A stretch of DNA of 64,000 nucleotides from Winogradskyella sp. PG-2 (GCF_000828715.1 NZ_AP014583.1:2850001-2914000); one strand, 5' to 3'; positions 31,925-41,383 are shown, counted from the stretch's first letter. The notes: generated by a model not told the origin, from the letters alone. Made by a program: numbers and translations.

Positions 31925-31988
31925 AAAGCTAAGCTTTAATTTCCTTAGGATTAATTTATCTTCGTGCTAGTATTAGTAATCCTAAAGT

Positions 31989-34442
31989 TTGAACTATTTC
32001 CTAGACGTCATATTACCTATTCCGCTTCAAAAAGCATTTACGTATCATATAACAGAAGCTGAAGTAAAATTCCTAAAAACAGGAATGCGTGTTGCGGTAC
32101 CCTTTGGAAAGAGTAAGATTTATACAGCTTTAGCTTATAAAGTTCATAATAATCCACCAGTAGCATATGAAGCCAAAACCATCCATCAGATTTTGGATGA
32201 TGAACCAGTTGTTGAAGATATTCAACTAAAACATTGGGAATGGATTGCCAGATACTATATGTGTAGCTTAGGTGAAGTAATGCGTGCCGCAATGCCAAAT
32301 GCTTTTATCTTAGAAAGTGAAACTATTATTTCTAAGAATGATAAGGCCAATATCAAAGATTCCGAATTAAAGGATGATGAATTTTTAATTTATGAGGCAT
32401 TACAATATCAATCCTCATTGAAGATTCAAGATGTAGTTTCTATATTAGATAAAAAGCGTGTATTTCCTGTAATTAATGGTTTAGTGGAGAAAGGCGTATT
32501 GCAGTTGCAAGAAGAACTTTATGAAAAGTATCAGCCAAAGTTGGTGCGTTATGTAAAACTTCATGAACATCACAAATCTGAAGCAAAGCTTCAAGAATTG
32601 TTAGGGTTATTGAATAGAGCGCCAAAACAACGTGAGGTCATTTTAACCTTATTTACTCTAGAAGCTTCCAAAAATATACCAATAAAAGTTTCAGATTTAG
32701 TAAAACAGAGTGGGACTTCTGCCTCAATAATAAAGGCTTTAATTGATAAAAATATACTAGAAGAATACCATATTAGAACTGATAGAGTTCAATTTGAGGG
32801 TGAAGGTGATGCAAATGCTAAAATATTAAACGAAGCCCAACAGTTTGCTTTTAATGACATTGAAGCATCTTTTGAGACTAAGTCTGTAACGTTGTTGCAT
32901 GGTGTGACCTCTTCTGGTAAAACCGAAATTTATGTACAATTAATTAAAAAACAACTCTCCGTAGGTAAACAAGTGTTGTATTTATTACCAGAAATTGCTT
33001 TAACAACACAATTGGTTCAGCGTTTACAAGATTATTTTGGTGATAAAGTAGCCGTATTTCATAGCAGATACTCTGGTAATGAAAGGGTAGAAGTGTGGCA
33101 GAACATGTTGGGCAATTCAGATAAAGCTCAAGTGATTATTGGTGCGCGTTCATCCTTATTATTACCATTCCATAATTTAGGTTTAATTATTGTTGATGAA
33201 GAACACGAGCAGTCTTACAAACAATTCGACCCAGCACCACGGTATCATGCCAGAGATGCGGCTATTGTATTGGCTAGTTTACATAACGCGAAAACACTTT
33301 TAGGTTCTGCTACACCGAGTTTAGAAAGCTACTTCAATGCCAACCAAGGGAAATACGGTTTGGTTGAATTGAATACACGTTATAATAATGTATTAATGCC
33401 AGATATTGAATTAGTGGATTTGGCCGATAAATACAAGCGTAAACGCATGAAGGGTCATTTTTCGGATCGACTTACAGAAGAAATGACCGAAACGCTTGAT
33501 CAAGGATTTCAAATTATATTATTTCAAAATAGAAGAGGGTTTTCTCCTATTATAGAATGTACAACTTGTGGAACCTCTCCACAATGTCCTAATTGCGATG
33601 TAAGTTTAACCTATCATCAATATAGAAATCAGCTACGTTGTCATTATTGTGGTTACAATTCTGTTATGCTGAAAAGTTGTCAGGCATGTGGAAATACAAC
33701 ATTAGATACTAAAGGATTTGGTACTGAACAGATACAAGAAGAGGTGAAATTACTTTTTCCAAAGAAGAAAGTTGCACGTATGGATTTAGATACTACCAGA
33801 GGTAAATATGGTTTTGAAAAAATTATTAACAGTTTTGAGCAACGTGAAGTTGATATTCTTGTAGGCACACAAATGCTAACTAAAGGTTTAGATTTTAGAC
33901 ATGTAAAGTTAGTAGGTATTATGAATGCAGATAATTTACTCAACTTCCCAGACTTTAGAGCACACGAACGTAGTTATCAATTAATGACTCAGGTTTCGGG
34001 CAGGGCAGGACGTACTGATTTACGTGGTAAAGTTTTAATACAAACCTATAATCCGCATCATAATATTTTACAGCAAGTCTCTACAAATTCTTTTAAAGAA
34101 ATGTATACTGAGCAAATGAATGATCGCTATAATTATAAGTATCCACCAATCTACAGGCTTATTAAAGTAACCTTTAAACACAAAGATTATAATCGTGTTA
34201 ATTTAGCAGCAGACTGGTATGCAAAATCGTTACGACAGGTTTTTAAATCTAATGTTTTAGGACCAGAATATCCGCCAGTATCGAGAATTAGAAATTTATT
34301 CAATAAAAATATCTTAATTAAGATTCCTCAAAATCAATCGTTGGCTAAAACGAAAGAAGCTATTGTTAAAATTGATAATAGTTTTAATGCGATTAAAGAA
34401 TTTAGATCGGTGAGAGTGGTGCTTAATGTAGATAATTACTAA
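31989..34442 (+). CDS. priA: Primosomal protein N' (replication restart helicase PriA)
   Basis: An 817-residue DNA helicase that reloads the replisome at stalled forks. The N-terminal DNA-binding part reads FLDVILPIPLQKAFTY. Walker A is GVTSSGKTEIY, the DEAH-type box is IIVDEEHEQSYKQ, then ARDAAIVLAS and GSATPSLES. The zinc-binding Cys cluster is CTTCGTSPQCPNCDVSLTYH...LRCHYCG...CQACG, and VGTQMLTKGLDFRHV with QVSGRAGR closes the helicase core. The frame opens with a TTG at 31989 just after an in-frame TAA (31983). The first ATG (32083) would delete the conserved N-terminus, so TTG is taken as start. Confidence 0.95.
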   Translation: MNYFLDVILPIPLQKAFTYHITEAEVKFLKTGMRVAVPFGKSKIYTALAYKVHNNPPVAYEAKTIHQILDDEPVVEDIQLKHWEWIARYYMCSLGEVMRAAMPNAFILESETIISKNDKANIKDSELKDDEFLIYEALQYQSSLKIQDVVSILDKKRVFPVINGLVEKGVLQLQEELYEKYQPKLVRYVKLHEHHKSEAKLQELLGLLNRAPKQREVILTLFTLEASKNIPIKVSDLVKQSGTSASIIKALIDKNILEEYHIRTDRVQFEGEGDANAKILNEAQQFAFNDIEASFETKSVTLLHGVTSSGKTEIYVQLIKKQLSVGKQVLYLLPEIALTTQLVQRLQDYFGDKVAVFHSRYSGNERVEVWQNMLGNSDKAQVIIGARSSLLLPFHNLGLIIVDEEHEQSYKQFDPAPRYHARDAAIVLASLHNAKTLLGSATPSLESYFNANQGKYGLVELNTRYNNVLMPDIELVDLADKYKRKRMKGHFSDRLTEEMTETLDQGFQIILFQNRRGFSPIIECTTCGTSPQCPNCDVSLTYHQYRNQLRCHYCGYNSVMLKSCQACGNTTLDTKGFGTEQIQEEVKLLFPKKKVARMDLDTTRGKYGFEKIINSFEQREVDILVGTQMLTKGLDFRHVKLVGIMNADNLLNFPDFRAHERSYQLMTQVSGRAGRTDLRGKVLIQTYNPHHNILQQVSTNSFKEMYTEQMNDRYNYKYPPIYRLIKVTFKHKDYNRVNLAADWYAKSLRQVFKSNVLGPEYPPVSRIRNLFNKNILIKIPQNQSLAKTKEAIVKIDNSFNAIKEFRSVRVVLNVDNY

Positions 34443-34443
34443 T

Positions 34444-34472
34444 AAAAAAATCCCGTTGTTTCCAACGAGATT
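34444..34472 (-). terminator. Terminator of the orphan LytTR regulator
   Basis: AATC-CGTTG / CAACG-GATT stem (about 34449-34472) with one mismatch. On the minus strand it is followed by a run of seven T, just past the regulator's stop at 34528. Confidence 0.7.
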
Positions 34473-34527
34473 AATATATGTCAATATGCATTGAGATATT
34501 CTGCGGATAAATAATAGAGGTAATGTT

Positions 34528-35223
34528 CTACATATTATTTAAAGCATCTACCAATTGCGTCTTTTTATTTCGACTCAATGGAATCTCATATGCACCTACT
34601 TCAACGTTTTTACTGTTAAAGCGGTCAATTTTATCTAAATTCACAATATAAGATTTATGAATTCTTAAAAATTTACCTTCAGGCAATTCCTGTTCAAAAG
34701 CTTTCATAGTAGATAGTACCACTAGACTATTTTCTTCTGTTACGACTTTTACATAATCGCCTAGAGCTTCAATCCACTTAATATCCTTAATATAAACTTT
34801 ACGTTTTTTAAGGTTACTCTTAACAAAGATGTGCTCGCCATCAGTCTCGTTAAAGTCTAATTTTAATTTATGCTGCTCAATAGCTTTCTCTACGGCAGTA
34901 TTAAATCGTTCTTTTGTGATTGGTTTTTGAAGGTAGTCGGTAGCATCGTAATTAAATGCTTTAAAAGCATATTCGGTTTTACCTGTAACAAAAATAATTT
35001 GGGGTTTGTTGTTGAGTACATCTAAGAGTTCAAATCCGTTCAATACAGGCATCTCTATATCTAAAAAGATAAGATCCACCTTGTGTGTATTAAGACCGTT
35101 TTTCGTTTCTAACGCACTGCTGTACTCTGCAATAAGGTTAAGCGAAGAATGATTCTCGATTAACTTCACTATAGAGAGGCGCTGAATCGCAGAATCATCA
35201 ACAACTACACAGTTTAAAGTCAT
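34528..35223 (-). CDS. Orphan LytTR-family response regulator
   Basis: A 231-residue regulator. Receiver: acidic pair in VVVDDS (D9, D10), phospho-acceptor Asp55 in LIFLDIEMPV, switch Lys in YLQKPI. The LytTR domain (about 130-231) has VYIKDIKWIEALGDYVKVVT, FLRIHKSYIVNLDKIDRF and IPLSRNKKTQLVDAL. No kinase gene adjoins it; its partner must be elsewhere. Similar regulators are common in Flavobacteriia. It is divergent from the ribosomal-protein operon. Confidence 0.92.
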   Translation of the reverse strand: MTLNCVVVDDSAIQRLSIVKLIENHSSLNLIAEYSSALETKNGLNTHKVDLIFLDIEMPVLNGFELLDVLNNKPQIIFVTGKTEYAFKAFNYDATDYLQKPITKERFNTAVEKAIEQHKLKLDFNETDGEHIFVKSNLKKRKVYIKDIKWIEALGDYVKVVTEENSLVVLSTMKAFEQELPEGKFLRIHKSYIVNLDKIDRFNSKNVEVGAYEIPLSRNKKTQLVDALNNM

Positions 35224-35407
35224 AACATTAATATTTTATTAGGTTAAGATATCGACAATAGTACAATAATTTCGGTTAAAAAACAAATTTTACCGACAAA
35301 GTGTAATATTTAAGAAAATCTATTGTGAATATACCCACTGAAGTATTGTATTCGTAAACGTTGCCGAACATAGATTTATTAAATAGAAAACTTTACCTGT
35401 AAAAACG

Positions 35408-35438
35408 TTGTCAGAAATAGAATAAATTCTTATTTTTG
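35408..35438 (+). promoter_or_regulatory. Promoter of the rpsF-rpsR-rplI operon
   Basis: TTG (35408-35410), a 20-base spacer and TATTTTTG (35431-35438) match the Bacteroidota -33/-7 consensus. The expected start near 35444 leaves a short leader before ATG 35472. The remaining upstream gap (35224-35407) shows nothing else I can support. Confidence 0.72.
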
Positions 35439-35471
35439 CACCCGTTTTAACAATAAACAAAATAAATTATT

Positions 35472-35834
35472 ATGAATCATTATGAAACTGTTTTCATCTT
35501 AAATCCCGTTTTATCTGACGATCAGATAAAGGAGACAGTTAAGAAATATGAGGATTTCCTCGTTTCTAAAGGTGCTAAGATGATAGCCAAAGAAGATTGG
35601 GGCTTAAAAAAGCTGGCTTATCCAATCCAAAACAAAAAGAGTGGTTTTTATCACTTATTCGAGTACACTGTTGCTGGTGAAGCAATTGAACCTTTAGAAG
35701 TAGAGTTTAGGCGTGATGAGCGTTTTATGCGTTACTTGACTGTGAAATTAGACAAACATGCGATTTCATGGGCTGAGAGAAGAAGAGAAAAAATGAAAGT
35801 TAAAGCAAAAGCAAAAGCAAAAGCAAAAGCGTAA
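35472..35834 (+). CDS. rpsF: 30S ribosomal protein S6
   Basis: A 120-residue ribosomal protein of the 30S platform that pairs with S18. It opens with [22 protein letters not shown], then [24 protein letters not shown] and [19 protein letters not shown], all standard for S6. The C-terminal tail [14 protein letters not shown] is encoded by a tandem AAAGCA hexanucleotide repeat (about 35799-35833). First gene of the operon; rpsR follows after 2 bases. Confidence 0.97.
   Translation: MNHYETVFILNPVLSDDQIKETVKKYEDFLVSKGAKMIAKEDWGLKKLAYPIQNKKSGFYHLFEYTVAGEAIEPLEVEFRRDERFMRYLTVKLDKHAISWAERRREKMKVKAKAKAKAKA
35799..35833 (+). repeat. AAAGCA hexanucleotide microsatellite inside rpsF
   Basis: About six in-frame units encode the terminal Lys-Ala repeats of S6. 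Unit gain or loss would change tail length without a frameshift. Confidence 0.85.
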
Positions 35835-35836
35835 TT

Positions 35837-36133
35837 ATGTCATCAATAGAACAACAAGCAAAAGGAAAAAAGGACGGGGAGATTAGATATCTTACTCCTT
35901 TGAACATAGAGACTTCTAAACAAAAGAAGTATTGCCGTTTTAAGAAATCTGGTATTAAGTATGTAGATTATAAAGACGCTGATTGGTTAATGGGCTTTGT
36001 AAATGAGCAAGGTAAATTATTGCCAAGACGTTTAACAGGGACGTCTTTAAAGTATCAAAGAAAAGTATCTGTGGCAGTAAAAAGAGCTAGACATTTAGCT
36101 TTAATGCCATATGTTGCTGATTTATTAAAATAA
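35837..36133 (+). CDS. rpsR: 30S ribosomal protein S18
   Basis: A 98-residue ribosomal protein that binds 16S rRNA with S6. The family core [64 protein letters not shown] is complete apart from its Bacteroidota-style N-terminal extension. It begins 2 bases after rpsF and precedes rplI by 12 bases, the normal operon order. Confidence 0.97.
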   Translation: MSSIEQQAKGKKDGEIRYLTPLNIETSKQKKYCRFKKSGIKYVDYKDADWLMGFVNEQGKLLPRRLTGTSLKYQRKVSVAVKRARHLALMPYVADLLK

Positions 36134-36145
36134 AATATCATAACG

Positions 36146-36595
36146 ATGGAACTTATATTAAAACAAGACGTTGAAAACTTAGGATTTAAAGACGATATTG
36201 TATCTGTTAAGAACGGTTATGGTAGAAACTTTTTAATTCCTAACGGAAAAGCGATACTAGCTACAATTTCTGCAAAGAAAGTTTTAGCTGAAACTTTAAA
36301 GCAACGTGCTTTTAAAGACAAGAAAATAATAGATGAAGCTAAGAGTGTTGCTGAAGCATTAGCTGGTTTAGAAGTTAAGATTGCTTCTAAAGTAGGTGCC
36401 GGCAGTAAACTTTTTGGTTCAGTAAACAATATTGATTTAGCTGCAGCTTTACAAAAAGAAGGTCAAGAAATTGACAAAAAATTCATCAATGTAATTGGTG
36501 GTAGTGTAAAGCGTTTAGGTAAATACAATGCTGTAATTAGATTACACAGAGAAGTTACTGTAGACTTACCATTTGAGGTAGTAGCAGAAGCATAA
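36146..36595 (+). CDS. rplI: 50S ribosomal protein L9
   Basis: A 149-residue two-domain ribosomal protein. The N-terminal domain has MELILKQDVENLGFKDDIVSVKNGYGRNFLIPNGKA, the linker helix is Lys/Ala-rich, and the C-terminal domain includes GAGSKLFGSVNNIDLAAAL and NAVIRLHREVTVDLPFEVVAE. It ends the S6 operon and is followed by a strong terminator. Confidence 0.97.
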   Translation: MELILKQDVENLGFKDDIVSVKNGYGRNFLIPNGKAILATISAKKVLAETLKQRAFKDKKIIDEAKSVAEALAGLEVKIASKVGAGSKLFGSVNNIDLAAALQKEGQEIDKKFINVIGGSVKRLGKYNAVIRLHREVTVDLPFEVVAEA

Positions 36596-36616
36596 GCTCT
36601 TTTATTAAATAAATTA

Positions 36617-36647
36617 AAACCGTTTAGTTTTCTAAGCGGTTTTTTTA
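36617..36647 (+). terminator. Terminator of the rpsF-rpsR-rplI operon
   Basis: AAACCGTTTAG (36617-36627) pairs with CTAAGCGGTTT (36632-36642) with one G-T pair, then a T-run. Confidence 0.88.
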
Positions 36648-36658
36648 TTCTATAATTT

Positions 36659-37528
36659 ATGAAACGAATTCTTTTATTTTTTTTATTGATAAGCTTTTTA
36701 GGTTGTAAACAATCTAAATCTAATGATGAAATTAAAACTAACAATACGTCTAAGTTAATTGAAGTTTTTAAAGCTTCAAATACTAACTATCCTAATATTA
36801 GTGTACATCGTGGCGGAAAAGGCTTAAAAAATTATCCTGAGAATTGTCTAGAAACTTTACAATATATTAGCGATAGTATTTCTGCGGTATACGAAGTTGA
36901 TATAGCACAAACCAAAGATAGTAAATTAGTTTTAATGCATGATAATTCTATTGAAAGAACAACCAATGGAAGTGGATTAGTTAAGAATTTGACTTATAGC
37001 GAGCTTAGAAAATTTAATTTACAAGATGATTACGGATATGCTACTAATTTTAAAGCTCCTCTGTTTTCTGAAGTTTTAAAATGGTGTGAGGCTAATAATA
37101 TCATCCTTACAGTAGATATTAAAAGAAGTGTAAGCATAGAGAGAGTTATTGAAGTTATTAGAAAAGCTAATGCAGCAGATAATTGTATCATCATTACTTA
37201 TAATGTTGCACAAGCAGAATTAGCTTATAAACATGCTCCAGATATGCTATTATCAGTTTCTACGAGAAATCATAAAGAGTTTGATCGTTTGCTAGAAACT
37301 AATATCCCTACAGAAAATATGTTAGCTTTTACAGGAACACGATTATCTAATGTGTCTCTTTATAAACGATTACATGATGCAGATATAGTTTGTATGCTTG
37401 GTACCTTAGGAAACTTAGATAGGCAAGCCGAAGCACGAGGAAATCAACTCTATACAACTTGGAAAAATAAAGGAATAGATATTTTAGCAACAGATAGACC
37501 TTTTGAAGCTTATATAGCGACTAATTAA
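36659..37528 (+). CDS. Glycerophosphodiester phosphodiesterase lipoprotein
   Basis: A 289-residue lipoprotein (lipobox SFLGC, Cys16). The GDPD fold is plain: first active-site His in VHRGGKGLKNYPENCLET, YEVDIAQTKDSKLVLMHD with metal Glu/Asp and second His, SIERTTNGSG and LTVDIK. It cleaves glycerophosphodiesters to glycerol-3-phosphate and an alcohol, outside the cytoplasm. The final GIDILATDRPFEA is the usual strand-8 ending. The DUF6495 gene follows almost directly, so they may share a transcript. Confidence 0.92.
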   Translation: MKRILLFFLLISFLGCKQSKSNDEIKTNNTSKLIEVFKASNTNYPNISVHRGGKGLKNYPENCLETLQYISDSISAVYEVDIAQTKDSKLVLMHDNSIERTTNGSGLVKNLTYSELRKFNLQDDYGYATNFKAPLFSEVLKWCEANNIILTVDIKRSVSIERVIEVIRKANAADNCIIITYNVAQAELAYKHAPDMLLSVSTRNHKEFDRLLETNIPTENMLAFTGTRLSNVSLYKRLHDADIVCMLGTLGNLDRQAEARGNQLYTTWKNKGIDILATDRPFEAYIATN

Positions 37529-37534
37529 TTGAAG

Positions 37535-38008
37535 ATGAAATATACAAGATTAACAAAAGAGCAGTTTGAAGAATTACACCAAGAATTCATCAATTTTTTA
37601 GCAACGCAGTCTATTACTGCTGATGAGTGGAATGACATAAAAGCAAACAAACCCGAAGTTGCAGAACAAGAATTAGATGTATTTAGTGATTTAGTTTGGT
37701 TGGGGGTTTTAAGTAAGGTCCAATATTTAGAGCATATTTCTCCACAACAAATTCATTTGTTTAAATGTAATGAAAAGCAAATGCGATTGATTGCTTTAAA
37801 AATTGATAAAGAAGAAATTGATTTTACAACTAAAGTTGGCTTTCAATGGCTAAGGGATAATCTGTTATCAGATGATATCGAATTCTTTAATGCAAATAAG
37901 CCTTATTCTGAAGATAAACATTTAGATATTTTTAAAATGATTCAGTCAGGAGCCAATATCACTAAAGGTGAGTTATTTCAATATTTTGAAAAGTTAATCG
38001 GACAATAA
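37535..38008 (+). CDS. DUF6495-family protein
   Basis: A 157-residue soluble protein starting at ATG 37535 (the frame is open from a TTG at 37529). The N-terminus KYTRLTKEQFEELHQEFINFLATQSITADEW, followed by KPEVAEQELDVFSDLVWLGVL, matches my memory of a conserved Bacteroidota family. Function unknown. It contains no signal peptide, catalytic motif or membrane segment. Its stop directly abuts the stop of the permease gene on the other strand. Confidence 0.8.
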   Translation: MKYTRLTKEQFEELHQEFINFLATQSITADEWNDIKANKPEVAEQELDVFSDLVWLGVLSKVQYLEHISPQQIHLFKCNEKQMRLIALKIDKEEIDFTTKVGFQWLRDNLLSDDIEFFNANKPYSEDKHLDIFKMIQSGANITKGELFQYFEKLIGQ

Positions 38009-39250
38009 TTACTCGTAACGTAAAGACTCAATAGGGTCTAACCTTGCAGCTTTTACTGCTGGATACAAACCAGAGATTACAGCAACTATAAAAGCAATAC
38101 TTGTAGCCCATATCATCGCCACCCATGGTGTAGAAAATGTAAGATCAAACTGGTTTGAAACTGCCCAGCCAATTAAAATTCCTAGCATTATACCTAAAAT
38201 ACCACCTAATTGTCCAATAATCACAGTTTCCATAAAAAACTGAAAAGCTATTGTTTTTCGCTTAGCACCTAAAGCTTTACGTACTCCAATTTCTCTAGTA
38301 CGTTCACTGACAGAAACAAGCATTATATTCATTAAAGCAATAGTTGATCCAAAAATGGTGATAATACTTATTATCCAGGCAGCAATATAAAGTGCCGCTG
38401 TATTTTGTGCTACACGATTTAATAGATCATCACTACGCTCAATACCAAAATCACTATTTTCAACAGGATTTAAGCCTCTAATATTTCTAAAGGTTAAAAT
38501 AGCATCTTCCTGAGCACCTTCTAACATGTCTTTTTTATCAACTTTAACACTCAAGGCATAATTGATATTTGCATTTGTAAAAATAGATCGTGCTTTTTGA
38601 ATCGGCATAATAACCCTTAAATCTTGATTATTTCCAAAAGTAGATCCCTTTTCTTTTAGGACTCCAATAACTTTAAATTTAGACCCTCTAACACTTATGG
38701 TTTTATCAATTGGATTGTCTTCTGGGAATAGGGCCTTTTGTAAATCACTACCAATGACACAAACAGCATTACTATTACCAATATCAAAAATGTTTAAGGA
38801 GCGTCCGTTTTCAATTTCTAAGCCAGAATTCTCAATAAAATTTTCATTAGAACCAATGACTGCAACTTCTGGATCTGTCTTTGCGTTTTGATATTTTACT
38901 TCTGCAGCAGCTGTTCCGTAAAAAGAAATACCAACTTTAGTAAATGGATAATCATAGGTATCTTCAAAGTCTTTTATATTTCTGTAATTGATTACAGGAT
39001 TTATTTTTTGACGTTCTCTACTACTACCACGTTGTACTCTAAACTCATAACGTTGAATATTAAATGTATTAGAGCCCATTGAAGAGAAATTGCTTGAAAT
39101 GGTATTTTCTAAAGCAGAAACACCACTTAGAATACCAACCAAAGCCATAATACCAATAGCAATAATTAAAACGGTTAAAATAGTTCTAAGCAATTGACTT
39201 TTAATAGAACCAAAAGCAATTTTAATATTCTCTCTAGCTAGTGAAAACAT
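38009..39250 (-). CDS. MacB-like ABC transporter permease (FtsX superfamily)
   Basis: A 413-residue permease. One N-terminal membrane helix (about 20-42, TILTVLIIAIGIMALVGIL) is followed by a periplasmic MacB_PCD domain (about 50-265), then three C-terminal helices with the FtsX signature VSERTREIGVRKALGAKRKTI and the final ISGLYPAVKAARLDPIESLRYE. It works with an ATPase and often a membrane-fusion protein, neither of which is adjacent in the window, so its partner genes lie elsewhere. Substrate unknown (peptide, lipoprotein or drug export are possible). Confidence 0.92.
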   Translation of the reverse strand: MFSLARENIKIAFGSIKSQLLRTILTVLIIAIGIMALVGILSGVSALENTISSNFSSMGSNTFNIQRYEFRVQRGSSRERQKINPVINYRNIKDFEDTYDYPFTKVGISFYGTAAAEVKYQNAKTDPEVAVIGSNENFIENSGLEIENGRSLNIFDIGNSNAVCVIGSDLQKALFPEDNPIDKTISVRGSKFKVIGVLKEKGSTFGNNQDLRVIMPIQKARSIFTNANINYALSVKVDKKDMLEGAQEDAILTFRNIRGLNPVENSDFGIERSDDLLNRVAQNTAALYIAAWIISIITIFGSTIALMNIMLVSVSERTREIGVRKALGAKRKTIAFQFFMETVIIGQLGGILGIMLGILIGWAVSNQFDLTFSTPWVAMIWATSIAFIVAVISGLYPAVKAARLDPIESLRYE

Positions 39251-39384
39251 AGTTTTATTTAAAGTTAGTTGGGTTGTTTAAAATAATAAGACTACTTAAA
39301 CACCATAAAGTTACTATAAAATCAAAATATCTTGGCTTTGCCTCTAAAAATTATAATATTTTTGTGACAAATCATTCGATTAAG

Positions 39385-40755
39385 ATGGGTCAAAAACCAA
39401 GTATACCTAAAGGCACTAGAGATTTTAATGCAGACGTTGTTGCAAAACGTTCTTTTATCATGCAAACGATTAAGGAGCAGTTTAAGGTATTTGGGTTTCA
39501 GCCAATAGAAACACCAAGTTTTGAAAACTCTGAGACCTTAATGGGTAAATATGGTGATGAAGGTGATCGCTTGATTTTTAAGATTTTGAATAGTGGTGAT
39601 TATTTAAAGAAAATTTCTGAAGAAGACTATAATTCTAAATCTGAAAGTAAAATCACCTCTAATATTTCAGAGAAGGCATTACGCTACGACTTAACAGTAC
39701 CTTTTGCACGTTATGTAGTACAACACCAAAATGAGATAGAATTCCCGTTTAAACGTTATCAATTACAACCAGTTTGGAGAGCAGATCGTCCGCAGAAAGG
39801 TCGTTTTAGAGAGTTCTATCAATGCGATGCTGATGTGGTTGGTTCTAAATCTTTATTACAAGAAGTTGAGTTTATACAGTTATATGATGCTGTATTTACT
39901 ACTTTACAATTAGAAGGTGTTACTATTAAAATAAATAATCGTAAAATTTTATCTGGTATTGCTGAGGTAATTGGTGCCCAAGATAAATTGATTGATTTTA
40001 CGGTTGCTTTAGATAAACTCGATAAAATAGGGGAGGAGAAAGTAAAAGACGAAATGCGTAGCAAAGGTATTTCTGAAGATGGTATATCTAAGCTACAACC
40101 TTTATTTATTTTACAAGGTGATTTTGGAAATCAAATAGAAAGTTTAAAATCTATTTTAAGTCATTCTGAAATTGGCCTAAAAGGAATTGAAGAGTTAGAA
40201 TTTATAAATACAGCAATTTATAATCTCGGATTAAGAACAGCAGACCTACAACTCGATGTAACCCTTGCACGCGGATTAAACTATTACACAGGTGCAATTT
40301 TCGAAGTTTCTGCACCAGAAGGTGTAAAAATGGGTTCTATAGGTGGAGGAGGTCGTTATGACGATCTTACAGGGATCTTTGGTCTTAAAAATATGAGTGG
40401 AGTAGGTATTAGCTTTGGTTTGGATCGTATTTATTTAGTATTAGAAGATCTAGGACTTTTTCCAAATACAGTTACTGATGCAACCAAAGTGTTGTTTATT
40501 AATTTTGGTGAGAAAGAAGCTATGGCATGTTTACAGGCGGTAACGAAATTAAGACAATCTGGAGTGAAAGCTGAACTATATCCGGACGCTGCCAAAATGA
40601 AAAGGCAAATGAACTATGCTAATAGAAGACAAATTCCTTTTGTGGTTTTGGTTGGCGAAGAAGAATTAGCAGCAGAAAGCTTTACTTTAAAAAACATGAA
40701 GTCTGGAGAGCAGCAGAAGTTATCTTATTTTGAACTTTTAGATGCCTTAAAATAA
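39385..40755 (+). CDS. hisS: Histidine--tRNA ligase
   Basis: A 456-residue class II aminoacyl-tRNA synthetase. The frame is open from 39274, but ATG 39385 (MGQKPSIPKGTRDF) matches the normal N-terminus, so the upstream 37 codons are rejected. Motif 2 is FREFYQCDADVVG, the histidine-binding signature is LARGLNYYTGAIFEV, motif 3 is GISFGLDRIYLVLE, and the C-terminal anticodon-binding domain contains AELYPDAAKMKRQMNYANRRQIPFVVLVGEEE. It is divergent from the permease. Confidence 0.97.
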   Translation: MGQKPSIPKGTRDFNADVVAKRSFIMQTIKEQFKVFGFQPIETPSFENSETLMGKYGDEGDRLIFKILNSGDYLKKISEEDYNSKSESKITSNISEKALRYDLTVPFARYVVQHQNEIEFPFKRYQLQPVWRADRPQKGRFREFYQCDADVVGSKSLLQEVEFIQLYDAVFTTLQLEGVTIKINNRKILSGIAEVIGAQDKLIDFTVALDKLDKIGEEKVKDEMRSKGISEDGISKLQPLFILQGDFGNQIESLKSILSHSEIGLKGIEELEFINTAIYNLGLRTADLQLDVTLARGLNYYTGAIFEVSAPEGVKMGSIGGGGRYDDLTGIFGLKNMSGVGISFGLDRIYLVLEDLGLFPNTVTDATKVLFINFGEKEAMACLQAVTKLRQSGVKAELYPDAAKMKRQMNYANRRQIPFVVLVGEEELAAESFTLKNMKSGEQQKLSYFELLDALK

Positions 40756-41038
40756 TGCAACTCTAGATTTTTACTCAACTCTATATAATAGCATATCTTT
40801 TTATGCTTTTAAAGTATTGAATTTACTTATCTAATTTCTCTTTAACGGTTACTTTTTGAATTTCATCGCTAAAAACCTTGATTTTACTAGGATACAAGAC
40901 GATTTTGTGTGTCTTGACGATGTTTTTTACTCTCATTTTCCACTTATCTATTAATTCGATTGTTTATCTAAATAATACAAAGCACTATTGGTTTTGGTTG
41001 TTTATTTGTCTCGAAGTTAAATTGTAAACTTTATAATA
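40756..41038. other. Intergenic region between hisS and a small exported protein gene
   Basis: AT-rich, 283 bases, no terminator clearly attached to hisS. A 37-codon open frame (40936 to 40823, minus strand, starting MRVKNIVKTHK) is possible but unsupported. Confidence 0.4.
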
Positions 41039-41287
41039 ATGAAAAAATTAATAGCCTCAATAATCGTTTTACTAATTGCAACTACTATCTCTTGCGCACA
41101 AACTGAAATAGCTTCTACTAATACTGTTGATAAAACTGAAGTTAAAAAAGAAACTAAGGCTTCGGTGTCTTTAAAGACAAAAGCAAAGGTGTTAAGAATA
41201 AATAGAAAAAAGAATAACGAAATTATAAGTATTAAATCTTACCGAAAGAGCTTAAACATTAAAGTGAAGACGGTAAAGATGTGTTAA
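41039..41287 (+). CDS. Small basic exported protein
   Basis: An 82-residue protein. The N-terminal signal MKKLIASIIVLLIATTISC is followed by AQ, so either signal peptidase I or a lipobox cut (ISC) is possible. The mature part is Lys/Arg-rich (KVLRINRKKNNEIISIKSYRKSLNIKVKTVKMC) with a terminal Cys. Small secreted proteins of this style are frequent next to T9SS genes in Flavobacteriia but have no known role. It faces the giant surface-protein gene at 41384. Confidence 0.65.
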   Translation: MKKLIASIIVLLIATTISCAQTEIASTNTVDKTEVKKETKASVSLKTKAKVLRINRKKNNEIISIKSYRKSLNIKVKTVKMC

Positions 41288-41315
41288 AAATTTAATCTTC
41301 GTATGTTAATAAATA

Positions 41316-41345
41316 AGAAAGTCCTGGTAGAATCAGGAACTTTCT
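41316..41345. terminator. Hairpin between convergent genes
   Basis: AGAAAGT-CCTG and CAGG-A-ACTTTCT form a stem with one bulge. There is no clear T-run, so termination is plausible, not certain. Confidence 0.5.
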
Positions 41346-41383
41346 AAACACTAACTAAAACTAACTAATAAAAAACTAAAACT

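Noticed and set aside
35341..35380. Candidate S6:S18 autoregulatory RNA (CCG-containing) before rpsF
   Set aside because: It lies upstream of the predicted transcription start, so it would not be in the mRNA unless another promoter exists.
39274..39384. Upstream 37-codon extension of hisS
   Set aside because: HisRS N-termini begin near MGQKPSIPKGTRDF; the extension is unlike any synthetase sequence.
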